Source: RBG-16-66-20 sp964564865 (GTDB lineage: Bacteria > Pseudomonadota > Gammaproteobacteria > Burkholderiales > SG8-39). Taken from it: DNA of 64,000 bases. The notes under the pieces were generated by a model that made no database searches, was not told the origin of the DNA, and saw nothing but the letters and a program-made list of their open reading frames with translations. The position numbers and the translations under genes were made by a program. Where the stretch lies: assembly GCA_964564865.1 (NCBI GenBank), contig CAZMDA010000004.1, forward strand, positions 1-64,000, read 5' to 3'. Shown here in pieces: positions 56,510 to 64,000 of this stretch (position 1 is its first letter; each line of letters starts with the position of its first letter).

Positions 56510-59140
56510 TCAGCTCTCCCAGCCCGCCAGCCAGCGGTAGTCGTTGTACTCCTCCGGCAAAACTTCCGGTTCGAGCGCTTCGAGCGGCGCCACCGACTCT
56601 TCGGTGGGATCGATGCTTTCGGCTGCAACCTCGATCATCCCCGCGTCGATCTGGGAGCGGCGCCATTTCCAGCCGGCGACGAACCGATCCCACAGCTGCG
56701 CAGTGGACCCACCGCCGCCTGAATGAACCGCACGCGCCTGCGGAAAGAACCCGGTGTCCGGCGCGACGAGACGCGAGGCTTCGAGAATGAAGTAGGAAAC
56801 CTGCGGCCACGCCCCGGTTTCCTGCCGCAGCATCTCCGCATACACCGCGAGCTGCAGGTGGCGATTCTTCGCGAGACGGTCCTGGTAGTAGGTGCCGCCG
56901 GACCACTTCATGTCGACGATGCCGAGCTGGCCGGACCAGTTTCGCACGACGAGATCGGCGATGCCCTCGAGGTCACCGCCAGCAAACGTCCCGGCAAGTA
57001 CGCGCTCAGGCTCGACGGCGTCAATGCCCGCCGCCGCGAACTGCCGCTGGAACTCCGCGATGGCGCGCTCCAAAGCGGAACGAAGCCGCTCGTAATCCCC
57101 GCGCCGGCCCGGCATCAGGAGAACCGCGCCCTCCTCCGCCACGACCGCTGCGAACTCGCGCGAGAACCAAGTAGCAAGCGCATTGCCGCGAAGTCCGAGC
57201 GCGCCGTCCGTTCGAAAGAATCGATCGATCAACCGGTGCGCGAGGTTGCCGTAGAGCAGATTCTCGTCGGCTACCGAAAGGAGGTTGGACGGGTTCAGTC
57301 TTGCCGCATACCTCAGGACCCACTGGTAAGGCGCGTTCAAGAACGCGTTGAGGCTAGAGTAGGACTCGCGGTCGCGTGAGGGGATCCTCGCTTCACGCGG
57401 CAAGCTCCACCAGCGCCGGCGCGCGGGCAGTGGTGCGTGTGCAATCGGCGGCAGGTCGCCTGCTGCACCACTGGCGATGAGGCCCTCCACTGGCTCCGGC
57501 CTTACCCCCTCGACGAACCACTGGATCTCCTGCCACAGCGGGTGACTCTCCTCTCCCGTCGGAGGGAGCACGAGCACGAGTTGCTTGCGCGCATTCAGGA
57601 CCGGCCTGAGCCATTCGTCGGCCCGATTCTTCAGCAAGTCCGCAAGCGGCGGCAGTTCCACCCCGGCCCGTGCGAGTGATGCCACCTCGCTCGCGCTCCA
57701 CGGGTAGTGACCAGGCAGCGACGGAGCGCCCATCTGCCACCAGATCACCCGGTCGAAGGGTTCCACGAGCGCCCCCGGGTCGGACACCGAAGGCACGCAC
57801 CCGACCTCGGCGTGCATCGCAAAATTGGGCGCGCCCTGCGCCGTGCACTGCGCAACCAGCGCCTCAAGTTCCGCTGGGTTGACCGAGGATTCCCCTTGCG
57901 CCGCGAGTGTCTCAAGGGCAGCCGTCACGGCGCCAGCCTGCGCGACACCGGTAGCGGCAGCTGCGCTGCGATTCACGTCATCGTCCGCCAGCCTGGCACC
58001 GAAGTAGTCGCGAACCCTGCGGGTTCTGTCGAGCAGCGCGGCGATGGGCGCGCCCTGTTCGGGGCGGTAACGCGGATGCTCGACCCAGAAGGCCACCGCC
58101 TGGCGCAGATCGGCTGCGCGATCGGGATGATGCCGGATGATCTCCTCGACCGCCTCTTTCCAGCGCTGGCCGCCGATGCCGGGAAACTGCGCAATGATTT
58201 CGGCCAGCCGCCGTCGTGCATAACCGGGAACCGGCCCGATCGGGTGCGAGAGAAACTGGAGCAGCGCGTAGACATCGAGCGGCTCCCAGACCGTGGCGAG
58301 CGCAAGCGGCAGAACCTGAAGCGCAGGCGCGAGCGGGCTCGCATCCAGAAAACCCTGCCGGGCGGCGTCAGCGGCGTCGAGCGTCGCGTCGAGCAAGGTG
58401 CGGCCCTGCTCGGCGACGATCGCGGCACCTCCCTGTGAAGGGGTGAGCGCGTGCGCAACCCATCGGGCCGCGACCAGCCCCGTCTCGGCGCGCACGACGC
58501 GCAGGCTGCCATCGCCCGACCAGGGGATCTTTCCGTCCGGGCGATTGCCGTCGTGCGCGGCCTTCAGCGCGATCTGAAGTTTGCCGAGCAGAGAGTTCGG
58601 GTCGGCCGAAGGTCCGTATGCCCTGACCGCGCGCACCGGCAGCTTCGAGAGCACTTCCCGCCAGCGCTTCGGAAACGCTTCGATCGGGTCGACCAGCTCG
58701 ACGCTGTCGATCTTGCACTCCTGTTTGTCGAGTGAGCGCGCGACCTCGACCAGGCGCTCGCCGACCGAAGGAAACAGCAGCTCAGCCGTGGCCTTCTCCA
58801 CCGCGGCAATGTCGGCGATGCGGGTGCCTGCCCCTGAGGGCGCGCCGCCGTTCCAGCCGTGCAAATGCCACGCGTCCCGCCACGACAGCAGGGATGCGGA
58901 AGTTCCGATCGGATCGATGCCGAACGACGCGTGATAGAAGCGGTCCAGGGCGTCGCAACGCTTAAGACAGTCGCGGTACTGGGTCACTCGGTGCGCATGC
59001 TCACAGTCGGCGCGCAGCAGGCCGAGTCGCGTCTCGAGCAGGTTCAGAAATCCTTGCGAGCCGAGAACCGGCATTCCCAGCCGGTTGGCGGGTTGCCAGC
59101 CGCGCTCGCCGTCGAGCCGCAATCCAAAAGTTATCTGCAT
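56510..59140 (-). CDS. AddB-like PD-(D/E)XK nuclease subunit
   Basis: An 876-aa protein from ATG 59140, with AGGATCCATCGG upstream; TTG 59176 or ATG 59170 are alternatives. The C-terminal nuclease has EGIADLVVRNW and LGIVDMKWSGG (about D741 and D755-x-K757 in 888-aa numbering), then LQLAVYAEM. The N-terminal part is a degenerate helicase-like region with no Walker A. In AddB a Cys precedes the nuclease in a CP motif as part of an iron-sulphur cluster; here the segment is SSLNAFLNAPYQWVLRY with Ala instead, so the cluster is probably absent. Forms an obvious pair with the AddA-like gene. Confidence 0.85.
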   Translation of the reverse strand: MQITFGLRLDGERGWQPANRLGMPVLGSQGFLNLLETRLGLLRADCEHAHRVTQYRDCLKRCDALDRFYHASFGIDPIGTSASLLSWRDAWHLHGWNGGAPSGAGTRIADIAAVEKATAELLFPSVGERLVEVARSLDKQECKIDSVELVDPIEAFPKRWREVLSKLPVRAVRAYGPSADPNSLLGKLQIALKAAHDGNRPDGKIPWSGDGSLRVVRAETGLVAARWVAHALTPSQGGAAIVAEQGRTLLDATLDAADAARQGFLDASPLAPALQVLPLALATVWEPLDVYALLQFLSHPIGPVPGYARRRLAEIIAQFPGIGGQRWKEAVEEIIRHHPDRAADLRQAVAFWVEHPRYRPEQGAPIAALLDRTRRVRDYFGARLADDDVNRSAAAATGVAQAGAVTAALETLAAQGESSVNPAELEALVAQCTAQGAPNFAMHAEVGCVPSVSDPGALVEPFDRVIWWQMGAPSLPGHYPWSASEVASLARAGVELPPLADLLKNRADEWLRPVLNARKQLVLVLPPTGEESHPLWQEIQWFVEGVRPEPVEGLIASGAAGDLPPIAHAPLPARRRWWSLPREARIPSRDRESYSSLNAFLNAPYQWVLRYAARLNPSNLLSVADENLLYGNLAHRLIDRFFRTDGALGLRGNALATWFSREFAAVVAEEGAVLLMPGRRGDYERLRSALERAIAEFQRQFAAAGIDAVEPERVLAGTFAGGDLEGIADLVVRNWSGQLGIVDMKWSGGTYYQDRLAKNRHLQLAVYAEMLRQETGAWPQVSYFILEASRLVAPDTGFFPQARAVHSGGGGSTAQLWDRFVAGWKWRRSQIDAGMIEVAAESIDPTEESVAPLEALEPEVLPEEYNDYRWLAGWES

Positions 59141-59207
59141 CCGATGGATCCTGGCTGCAGGACGCGCCATACCCAATGAATCGGACCGATGGCGCGCGGA
59201 CCAAGCA

Positions 59208-59777
59208 TCACAACAAGTCCTGCATGGTTTCCAGAGCCGAGACCGTTCCAGCCAATCCCAGGGAGAGAAATGTGTCGAGGAGCTCGCGCACGGAGCGCGC
59301 CGGGCGCGTCAAAGCGAGTCGCTGGTCGCGCACCGCGGCGCACACCGCGCCCGCAGACAGGTCGAAGAGGTGCGCGACGAACTCGTCCGGATGCTGGGCC
59401 GCGATACCGTAGGGATCGAGGACCTCCGAAGGAAAATCGGAAAGGTTGTACGTGACGATGACACCCGCCTGACAACGGATCGCCGCGGCGAGTACGTGCC
59501 GGTCATGCGGATCGGGCAGCTTCAGTTGATCGACCAGACCCTCGTGGCCGGTGACGAGACAATCGGGGACCGACGCGTCCATGAGTGCCCTCGTGCGAGC
59601 GAGCTGCTCGGTCGTGAGGTCGGGCCGCCGGTCAAGAACCGATCGGATCCACTCGGCGTGAATCTGCTCGGTCCAGCGAGCGCGGAACAGATCGGTGAGC
59701 GCGACGCGCAGCAACAGATCCCGCAAGGGCGCCGGGTGCAGGACGCACGCGTCGTAGATAGCGGTGAAGCTCGCCAC
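59208..59777 (-). CDS. PIN-domain toxin, separated from its antitoxin by an IS
   Basis: A 189-aa PIN-fold ribonuclease from GTG 59777. Acidic residues of the active site are visible in AIYDACVLHP, PDPHDRHVLAAAI and IVTYNLSDFPSEV. It most likely cleaves RNA and is the toxin of the pair with the HTH protein at 60967-61428. Removing the IS and one CTAG puts this GTG 3 nt after the antitoxin stop, so the two formed a coupled operon. The IS now separates it from the native promoter; expression, if any, must come from elsewhere. AddB follows after 67 bp. Confidence 0.85.
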   Translation of the reverse strand: MASFTAIYDACVLHPAPLRDLLLRVALTDLFRARWTEQIHAEWIRSVLDRRPDLTTEQLARTRALMDASVPDCLVTGHEGLVDQLKLPDPHDRHVLAAAIRCQAGVIVTYNLSDFPSEVLDPYGIAAQHPDEFVAHLFDLSAGAVCAAVRDQRLALTRPARSVRELLDTFLSLGLAGTVSALETMQDLL

Positions 59778-59852
59778 CCGCTAGGGAATCTCTGAATTAA
59801 CCCGCCGTTTACTTGTCATAGGGACATCAGGTCCGAACAACAAGAACGGGGG

Positions 59853-60830
59853 ATGACCGTGAAGAACAAGCAGATGACGCTTGCTGGTTCCGGATTCGAG
59901 AAGTTCTCCAAGACGACCCGGCGGGCACAGTTCCTCGCCGAGATGGACCGGGTGGTGCCTTGGCGTGAGCTGTGTGCGCTGGTTGAGCCGGTGTATCCGA
60001 AGGGCACGACCGGCGCGGGGCGCCCGCCGGTGCCGCTGGAGCGGATGCTGCGGATCCACTGCCTTCAGCACTGGTTCAACCTGAGCGATCCGGCGGTCGA
60101 GGAAGCGCTGTACGACTCGGCGGCGATGCGGGCGTTTGCCGGGATCGACCTGGGCTCGGAGCCTGCGCCGGATGAGACGACGGTGTGCAAGTTCCGCCAC
60201 TTGCTCGAGCGCAACCAACTGGGAACCCGGATCTTCCAGGAGATGGGGCGCTATCTCCAGAGCCAGGGGCTTCGCATCAGCTCGGGCACGATCGTCGATG
60301 CGACGATCATCAGCGCTCCCAGCTCCACCAAGAACTCCGAGGGCAAGCGTGACCCGGAGATGCACCAGACCCGCAAGGGCAAGGACTGGCACTTCGGCAT
60401 GAAGGCGCATGTCGGGGTGGACCGCAAGACCAAGCTCATTCACTCCGTGGCTGCCACCCCAGCGAACGTCTCCGACGGCAGCATGATCGAGTCGCTGCTG
60501 CATGGCGGCGAGACGCATGTCTGGGGTGACGCGGCGTATGTCGGCCAAGGCGAGCGTATCCGGGCCAAGGCGCCCCAAGCCAAGGACTTCACCCAGCGCC
60601 GGGGCCGCGGCTACAAATACCTGAGCGCCTACGATCGATGGATCAACCGAGCCCGATCCAGAGTGCGGGCCCGAGTCGAGCACTCGATCGGGGTGATCAA
60701 ACGGGTCTTCGGCTTCGCCAAGGTGCGCTACCGCGGCATCGCGAAGAACGCCAACCGGTTGTTCGTGACCTGCGCGCTGGCGAATCTGTTCATCGCCCGC
60801 CATCACTTGATCCGAACCCGAGGGGCGTAG
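59853..60830 (+). CDS. IS5-family DDE transposase
   Basis: A 325-aa transposase, apparently intact. It starts MTVKNKQMTLAGSGFEKF, with the IS5-group N-terminal GRPPVPLERMLRIHCLQHWF and PDETTVCKFRHLLE. The catalytic triad is placed at D149 (TIVDATIIS), D226 (VWGDAAYVG) and E276 (RARVEHSIGVIKR). The only plus-strand gene in the island. Confidence 0.96.
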   Translation: MTVKNKQMTLAGSGFEKFSKTTRRAQFLAEMDRVVPWRELCALVEPVYPKGTTGAGRPPVPLERMLRIHCLQHWFNLSDPAVEEALYDSAAMRAFAGIDLGSEPAPDETTVCKFRHLLERNQLGTRIFQEMGRYLQSQGLRISSGTIVDATIISAPSSTKNSEGKRDPEMHQTRKGKDWHFGMKAHVGVDRKTKLIHSVAATPANVSDGSMIESLLHGGETHVWGDAAYVGQGERIRAKAPQAKDFTQRRGRGYKYLSAYDRWINRARSRVRARVEHSIGVIKRVFGFAKVRYRGIAKNANRLFVTCALANLFIARHHLIRTRGA

Positions 60831-60849
60831 TGCGTCCGAAAATCGGAAC

Positions 60850-60868
60850 GGGGCTTCTTCGGAGCCCC
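60850..60868 (+). terminator. Weak hairpin after the transposase gene
   Basis: GGGGCT (60850-60855) pairs with AGCCCC (60863-60868) around TCTTCGG. No T-run follows, so it is at best a weak terminator inside the IS end; on the minus strand it could hinder read-through from the antitoxin into the toxin gene. Confidence 0.35.
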
Positions 60869-60966
60869 AAACGAGCAGAAAACGGGCTCTCTCGGACCGT
60901 ATCTGCCTCATTCCCACTTCGTAAAGCGCTGTCGGTCGCATTCGCGGTGCTTACTTCAGACGTTCC

Positions 60967-61428
60967 CTAGTACCCCATCCCCAGTTCCTGCGCCTGCTCG
61001 GCCAGCTCGTCCAGTGCCTTCTTTCTGGCGACCCGCGAGCGCTGCTGGAACTCAACGAGGTCCTTGAAAAGAATTCGCCGGTGGGAGCCCACCTTGCGGT
61101 AGGGCAACTCGTTGTGCTCCAACAGGCCGACCAGATGGGGCCGGGATACGTTGAGAAAGTCGGCTGCCTGCTGTGTCGTCAGCTCGGCGTGGTACGGCAC
61201 GATGGTGACGGCGTTCCCTTCAGCCATCTGGGCGAGGATGTCCACCAGCATGCGCAGGGCGGATACCGGAACGTCGACTTCCTGGTTGCCATCGATAACC
61301 TTCAGCCGCGCCAGTTCGCCGTGCCCGATGCACGCGGCGAGAAGGCGGCTACTTTCCCGCGCGATCTTCGCTTCCCGCTCCGTGGGCAGCGTGGGTGACG
61401 GCGGCGTCCGAAGCGATGTGGCAGTCAT
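60967..61428 (-). CDS. HTH (excisionase-type) antitoxin of the PIN toxin
   Basis: A 153-aa protein with a MerR/excisionase-like helix-turn-helix (LTTQQAADFLNVSRPHLVGLL, then LPYRKVGSHRRILFKDLVEF), preceded by a variable N-terminal part. This is the antitoxin type regularly found before PIN toxins of this class. AAGGAGATCGCCAACC precedes the ATG. Its TAG stop is formed by the CTAG target site of the IS. It probably represses its own promoter. Confidence 0.85.
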   Translation of the reverse strand: MTATSLRTPPSPTLPTEREAKIARESSRLLAACIGHGELARLKVIDGNQEVDVPVSALRMLVDILAQMAEGNAVTIVPYHAELTTQQAADFLNVSRPHLVGLLEHNELPYRKVGSHRRILFKDLVEFQQRSRVARKKALDELAEQAQELGMGY

Positions 61429-61733
61429 GGTTGGCGATCTCCTTGTGTACAGTGCCTATACGCAAGGTAGTTTAGCATTATTCGCAATAACCGAAACTAC
61501 CAAAACATTCGAACTTATAATCCTTTGCAGCATATAGATCGCATACTAGATTGATATTACGAACCCTTTACCGCGCCCCACCACGGCCTGTCGGACGTCG
61601 GGTTGGTGAATATTTGCCGGAAGCTTCGTAGGCCGGTTCCAGTAGTAGCTACCCAAGTGATCAAGACCACAGATCGCTTGAGGTGGCGACACCCACGCCG
61701 TTTCCACCTTCATGCCGCTCTCCCCGCCCCGAT
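61429..61733 (-). promoter_or_regulatory. Antitoxin promoter/operator region
   Basis: This 305-bp stretch between jetD and the antitoxin gene has no credible ORF. The part next to the antitoxin is AT-rich and holds an 8-bp inverted repeat, GGTAGTTT (61466-61473) and AAACTACC (61494-61501), with nested TTATT/AATAA arms between them. Such a dyad is a natural operator for the antitoxin. GGATTATAAG on the minus strand near 61515 could be a -10. Confidence 0.45.
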
Positions 61734-62921
61734 CTAGTCATTCTTGGTTGACGTGACCGATTCCTGCTCTACCGTGAATCCAGCGACCGCAACTGCTTCG
61801 CCCAAGTCCGTCCAACCAGCCGCATTTGCGAAATGTCGAATTCGCTCCAATGTGTGTGGCGTGGCTTTGCGACGCAAATCCGTTGGAACGTCTTCGGGAT
61901 GCATTGACCATGGTTGAATCGAGTGACCCACCTTGCGTGCGTCCTGCGCAAGTGTGGCTGCTATTCGAAATCCGCCTTCATCAATGTCGCCCCAGTGATA
62001 GACCGGGATGTCCGTAGGCAACGCGGCCAAGATGCGCAAGTACATCGATCTCCATGCGGGCGAAGGCATGCCCGCCGTGTAGATCAGCAGCAAGTCTTCA
62101 TTCGAACGCCTTCTTGCTTCGCTGTGAAACGTCGTCAGGTTTTCAATCGTGAGCACCATCTTTGGAGCACTCACCAGTCGCCTTACCGTACCAGCCGGCA
62201 GCCCTGTATAGGGCACGTCCAACCGCGCAGTGACACCTTTACGCTCGGCGATGACGTTGCCCGCGAGCAAAACCGGATGCTCTTCACGAAGAAGCCCGAG
62301 TTCCTGCCAAACCGAGGGGCCATCGCGCGCCTCCCCTTCGATGGAATTGGCTAGCAGAATATCCAGCGGAACCGTTAGCTTCTCGATGCGCTTGCTGTCA
62401 TTGAATAGTCGTGCACTTGCCTCGCGAATGGGCAGGGACAACGGCTGGTCTACCGAATACGACTGGCAGAACTCGATCGTTCGGGCCGCGTCGAGCCAAT
62501 CCTCGACACTTTCCGGGCCAAGTCCTCGTGTCTTTCGCAGTTCGGACCAGCGCCGTATGACCTCGTGGATAACCGGAAAGGTGGTGGCCATCGGCGCCAG
62601 CCGCTGTTGCGCGTCCGCGACCTTGTCCTGCGTAAGTGTCAACCCGAGAAAATTGCCGAGCCGCCTGGTGTCCGCGAGATTGATCCTCTCGATGAATCCG
62701 CTATGGGCACCACCTCCGTCCCAGACGAGATCAACCGCGCCCTCGGCGCGCGCGGCCATCATCGTCGATTCAAAAGATTCCTTGCGCTGGAGTGAAGTAA
62801 GTCGCCTGTACTCGTCGAGATCGCCCTTCGTCAATGAAGCCCCGCGCACACGCCGTCCCGCCGACAATTTCTCTCCCGACGAAAGCAGCCTCTCGAGACA
62901 GGATCGGGCCAGGGCATCCAT
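61734..62921 (-). CDS. jetD: Wadjet anti-plasmid system protein JetD (DUF3322/DUF2220)
   Basis: A 395-aa protein of the JetD family, the TOPRIM-type nuclease that cuts plasmid DNA captured by the JetABC condensin-like complex. The C-terminal TOPRIM-like part shows VLTIENLTTFHSEARR (Glu) and VYHWGDIDEGGFRIA (Asp-x-Asp), both family hallmarks. The N-terminal half contains the DUF3322 region (TRRLGNFLGLTLTQDKV, WLDAARTIEFCQSY). It starts 2 bp after the jetC stop. Length is normal for the family, and no damage is visible. Confidence 0.92.
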   Translation of the reverse strand: MDALARSCLERLLSSGEKLSAGRRVRGASLTKGDLDEYRRLTSLQRKESFESTMMAARAEGAVDLVWDGGGAHSGFIERINLADTRRLGNFLGLTLTQDKVADAQQRLAPMATTFPVIHEVIRRWSELRKTRGLGPESVEDWLDAARTIEFCQSYSVDQPLSLPIREASARLFNDSKRIEKLTVPLDILLANSIEGEARDGPSVWQELGLLREEHPVLLAGNVIAERKGVTARLDVPYTGLPAGTVRRLVSAPKMVLTIENLTTFHSEARRRSNEDLLLIYTAGMPSPAWRSMYLRILAALPTDIPVYHWGDIDEGGFRIAATLAQDARKVGHSIQPWSMHPEDVPTDLRRKATPHTLERIRHFANAAGWTDLGEAVAVAGFTVEQESVTSTKND

Positions 62922-62923
62922 GC

Positions 62924-64000
62924 CTACGCACCTGCCCCCTGCATCACGGCGTCGCTGCGCTCCAACCGCGCTGCGGAGATCTCCTGCTCGACAAGGGCGG
63001 GATTGAACTCCGGGAGATCCTCCCTGAACTGCTCACGAACCTGCTGCGATACGTCATGTCCCTCCAGAAAGATGGCGTTGTTGTCAGCGTCTCGGAGGAT
63101 GTCGTAGTAGCGATGAAGAAATGCCGTCAGGGTTCCCAAATTCTCGCCCGGGCTGGCCATGAAAACTTGCAGGCCTAATTCTTCGAGATAGCGCATGGTG
63201 GCGATGATGTTGGTCATGTCCATCTTGTTGAAAGCCTCGTCCAGCAGCATGAGGCGCAGGCCGTCCTTTTTGCCCCTGTCGAGACGATAGGCAGAAGCCA
63301 GCGCCGCCCCTGCAATGACATACAACGGGGCGCGATGCTCTCCGCCCGATCCCGGCCCCAGACGCTTGCTCAGGTGGCCGACCACCTTGGAACTCTTGGA
63401 AACCGTGTCCTCCCGAAGAATCTCGATGTCAAATTCGAAGAATTCCCGGTAATCATCCAGCGGGCTTCGCATGCCGGCCGCCCCCGGCGCGATTTTGTCC
63501 TCAATGAGCTGCCGAAAGGCTTCGGGAACCTCGCCTGCCCCGCCCAGGAGATCGACCGCGGGTCCATACGATGCAACGTCCTTCACGAACTTCAACAGTG
63601 AATCGAGCTGCGGACGAACCACTCTCCGGAATCGATATCGCTCTCCATTGGAAAATGCCGGGCAAGTTCTCAGCACGGTATTGAGACGTTCCATCGTTTC
63701 TTCGAGCCAATCCAGGTTGTTGCTCAACGCAATCGCCACGTCATTCCGGAAGGTTTCCTGAGATGTCCGGTAGGCCGCATCCATGTCGGCCTTATGATTC
63801 GCGAGTTCCGTGCGGTCCAGTCGGTGAAGAAGATCCGCCAGCCACTGACCCGCGCTTCGCCAATCGGAAGTCGCCTCGACCGGCGCCTGCTCCCGGTAAT
63901 TCGCGAGGAACGTCCCGAATTCCCCCATCCCCTTCGCCGTCGCCGCATTCATCCTTCTTGTGGCGCTCTCGCTCTGAGCCATGCAATGGCTGGCCATTTC
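62924..64000 (-). CDS. jetC: Wadjet SMC-like ATPase JetC, C-terminal part only
   Basis: 358 codons of the C-terminal ATPase head, open to the right edge of the window. GPGSGGEHRAPLYVIAGAAL is the ABC signature region and LRLMLLDEAFNKMD the Walker B with its catalytic Glu, followed by the D-loop and LQVFMASPGENLGTLT. The upstream helical stretch (LDRTELANHKADMDAAYR) belongs to the coiled coil. The first ATG near 63997 is internal. jetA, jetB and the rest of jetC should lie beyond 64000 on the minus strand, given the conserved jetABCD order. Confidence 0.9.
   Translation of the reverse strand, partial: EMASHCMAQSESATRRMNAATAKGMGEFGTFLANYREQAPVEATSDWRSAGQWLADLLHRLDRTELANHKADMDAAYRTSQETFRNDVAIALSNNLDWLEETMERLNTVLRTCPAFSNGERYRFRRVVRPQLDSLLKFVKDVASYGPAVDLLGGAGEVPEAFRQLIEDKIAPGAAGMRSPLDDYREFFEFDIEILREDTVSKSSKVVGHLSKRLGPGSGGEHRAPLYVIAGAALASAYRLDRGKKDGLRLMLLDEAFNKMDMTNIIATMRYLEELGLQVFMASPGENLGTLTAFLHRYYDILRDADNNAIFLEGHDVSQQVREQFREDLPEFNPALVEQEISAARLERSDAVMQGAGA

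Larger units (their letters stand above)
59785..60966 (+). mobile_element. IS5-family insertion sequence, 1182 bp, complete
   Basis: The ends are imperfect inverted repeats, GGAATCTCTGAATTAA on the left and, read inward, GGAACGTCTGAAGTAA on the right (13 of 16 match). Both flanks carry the 4-bp target duplication CTAG (59781-59784 and 60967-60970), typical of the IS5 group. It contains one intact transposase ORF, so it could still be active. It interrupts a toxin-antitoxin operon. Confidence 0.93.

Noticed and set aside
45677..59140. Cluster as a Dpd (7-deazaguanine) restriction system
   Set aside because: No TGT-like dpdA or other modification gene is present, although both sets include an SNF2 helicase and a PLD protein.

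Overview
The window is a GC-rich bacterial chromosome segment, most probably from a betaproteobacterium of the Burkholderiales or a neighbouring order. The evidence is gene order: rluC next to rne; yceD-rpmF-plsX-fabHDG-acpP-fabF running into rpoE-rseA-rseB-degP-lepA-lepB-DUF4845-rnc-era-recO-pdxJ-acpS; and pgsA followed by tRNA-Gly, tRNA-Cys and tRNA-Leu. The genus cannot be fixed from this stretch. Genes are tightly packed, with many ATGA or GTGA start/stop overlaps and frequent GTG or TTG starts.

Region 1 (1-27627) is conserved core. It starts inside RNase E (minus strand), then carries rluC, a HAD phosphatase, a Rieske protein and an S49 peptidase. An RsmI-like methyltransferase and Maf lie on the minus strand. 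A long plus-strand run follows for lipid synthesis, the sigma-E envelope stress circuit, translation and secretion factors, and RNA and DNA maintenance. EF-P (minus) and uvrC (plus) diverge, and pgsA plus three tRNA genes close the block.

Region 2 (27645-44359) mixes metabolism and housekeeping. A minus-strand operon holds a NicX-like dioxygenase, an alpha/beta hydrolase, an acyl-CoA dehydrogenase and an acyl-CoA synthetase, and it faces a 2-keto-4-pentenoate hydratase-like gene. Then come an ankyrin protein, holB-tmk-mltG (transcribed mltG to holB), ygfZ, a class II aldolase-SDR fusion beside mtnA (a possible 5-deoxysugar or methylthioribose salvage unit), an L,D-transpeptidase, tadA and an apparently exported methyltransferase.

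Region 3 (44360-64000) looks like a genomic island, with every gene except one transposase on the minus strand. Its left edge carries a short sequence encoding ...KPVMIEWE-stop, resembling the 3' end of guaA, a known integration hotspot, followed by short direct repeats. Read in transcription order from the right edge, the island holds the end of a Wadjet system (jetC partial, jetD), an antitoxin/PIN-toxin operon split by an IS5-family element exactly at the antitoxin stop codon, and an AddB-like/AddA-like helicase-nuclease pair. These are followed by four overlapping or closely spaced genes (zinc-ribbon PD-(D/E)XK nuclease, unknown 477-aa protein, Tdp1-like PLD protein, SNF2-type helicase) and finally a HigBA module. 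The six-gene AddB-AddA-nuclease-unknown-PLD-SNF2 cluster does not match any defence system I can name and is the best candidate for an undescribed one.

Smaller oddities include a 20-bp perfect palindrome present twice 38 kb apart, six tandem octamers bridging the rnc stop and era start, an acyl-CoA synthetase whose best start codon is ATT, and several genes whose -10 box sits only 8-12 nt before the ATG.
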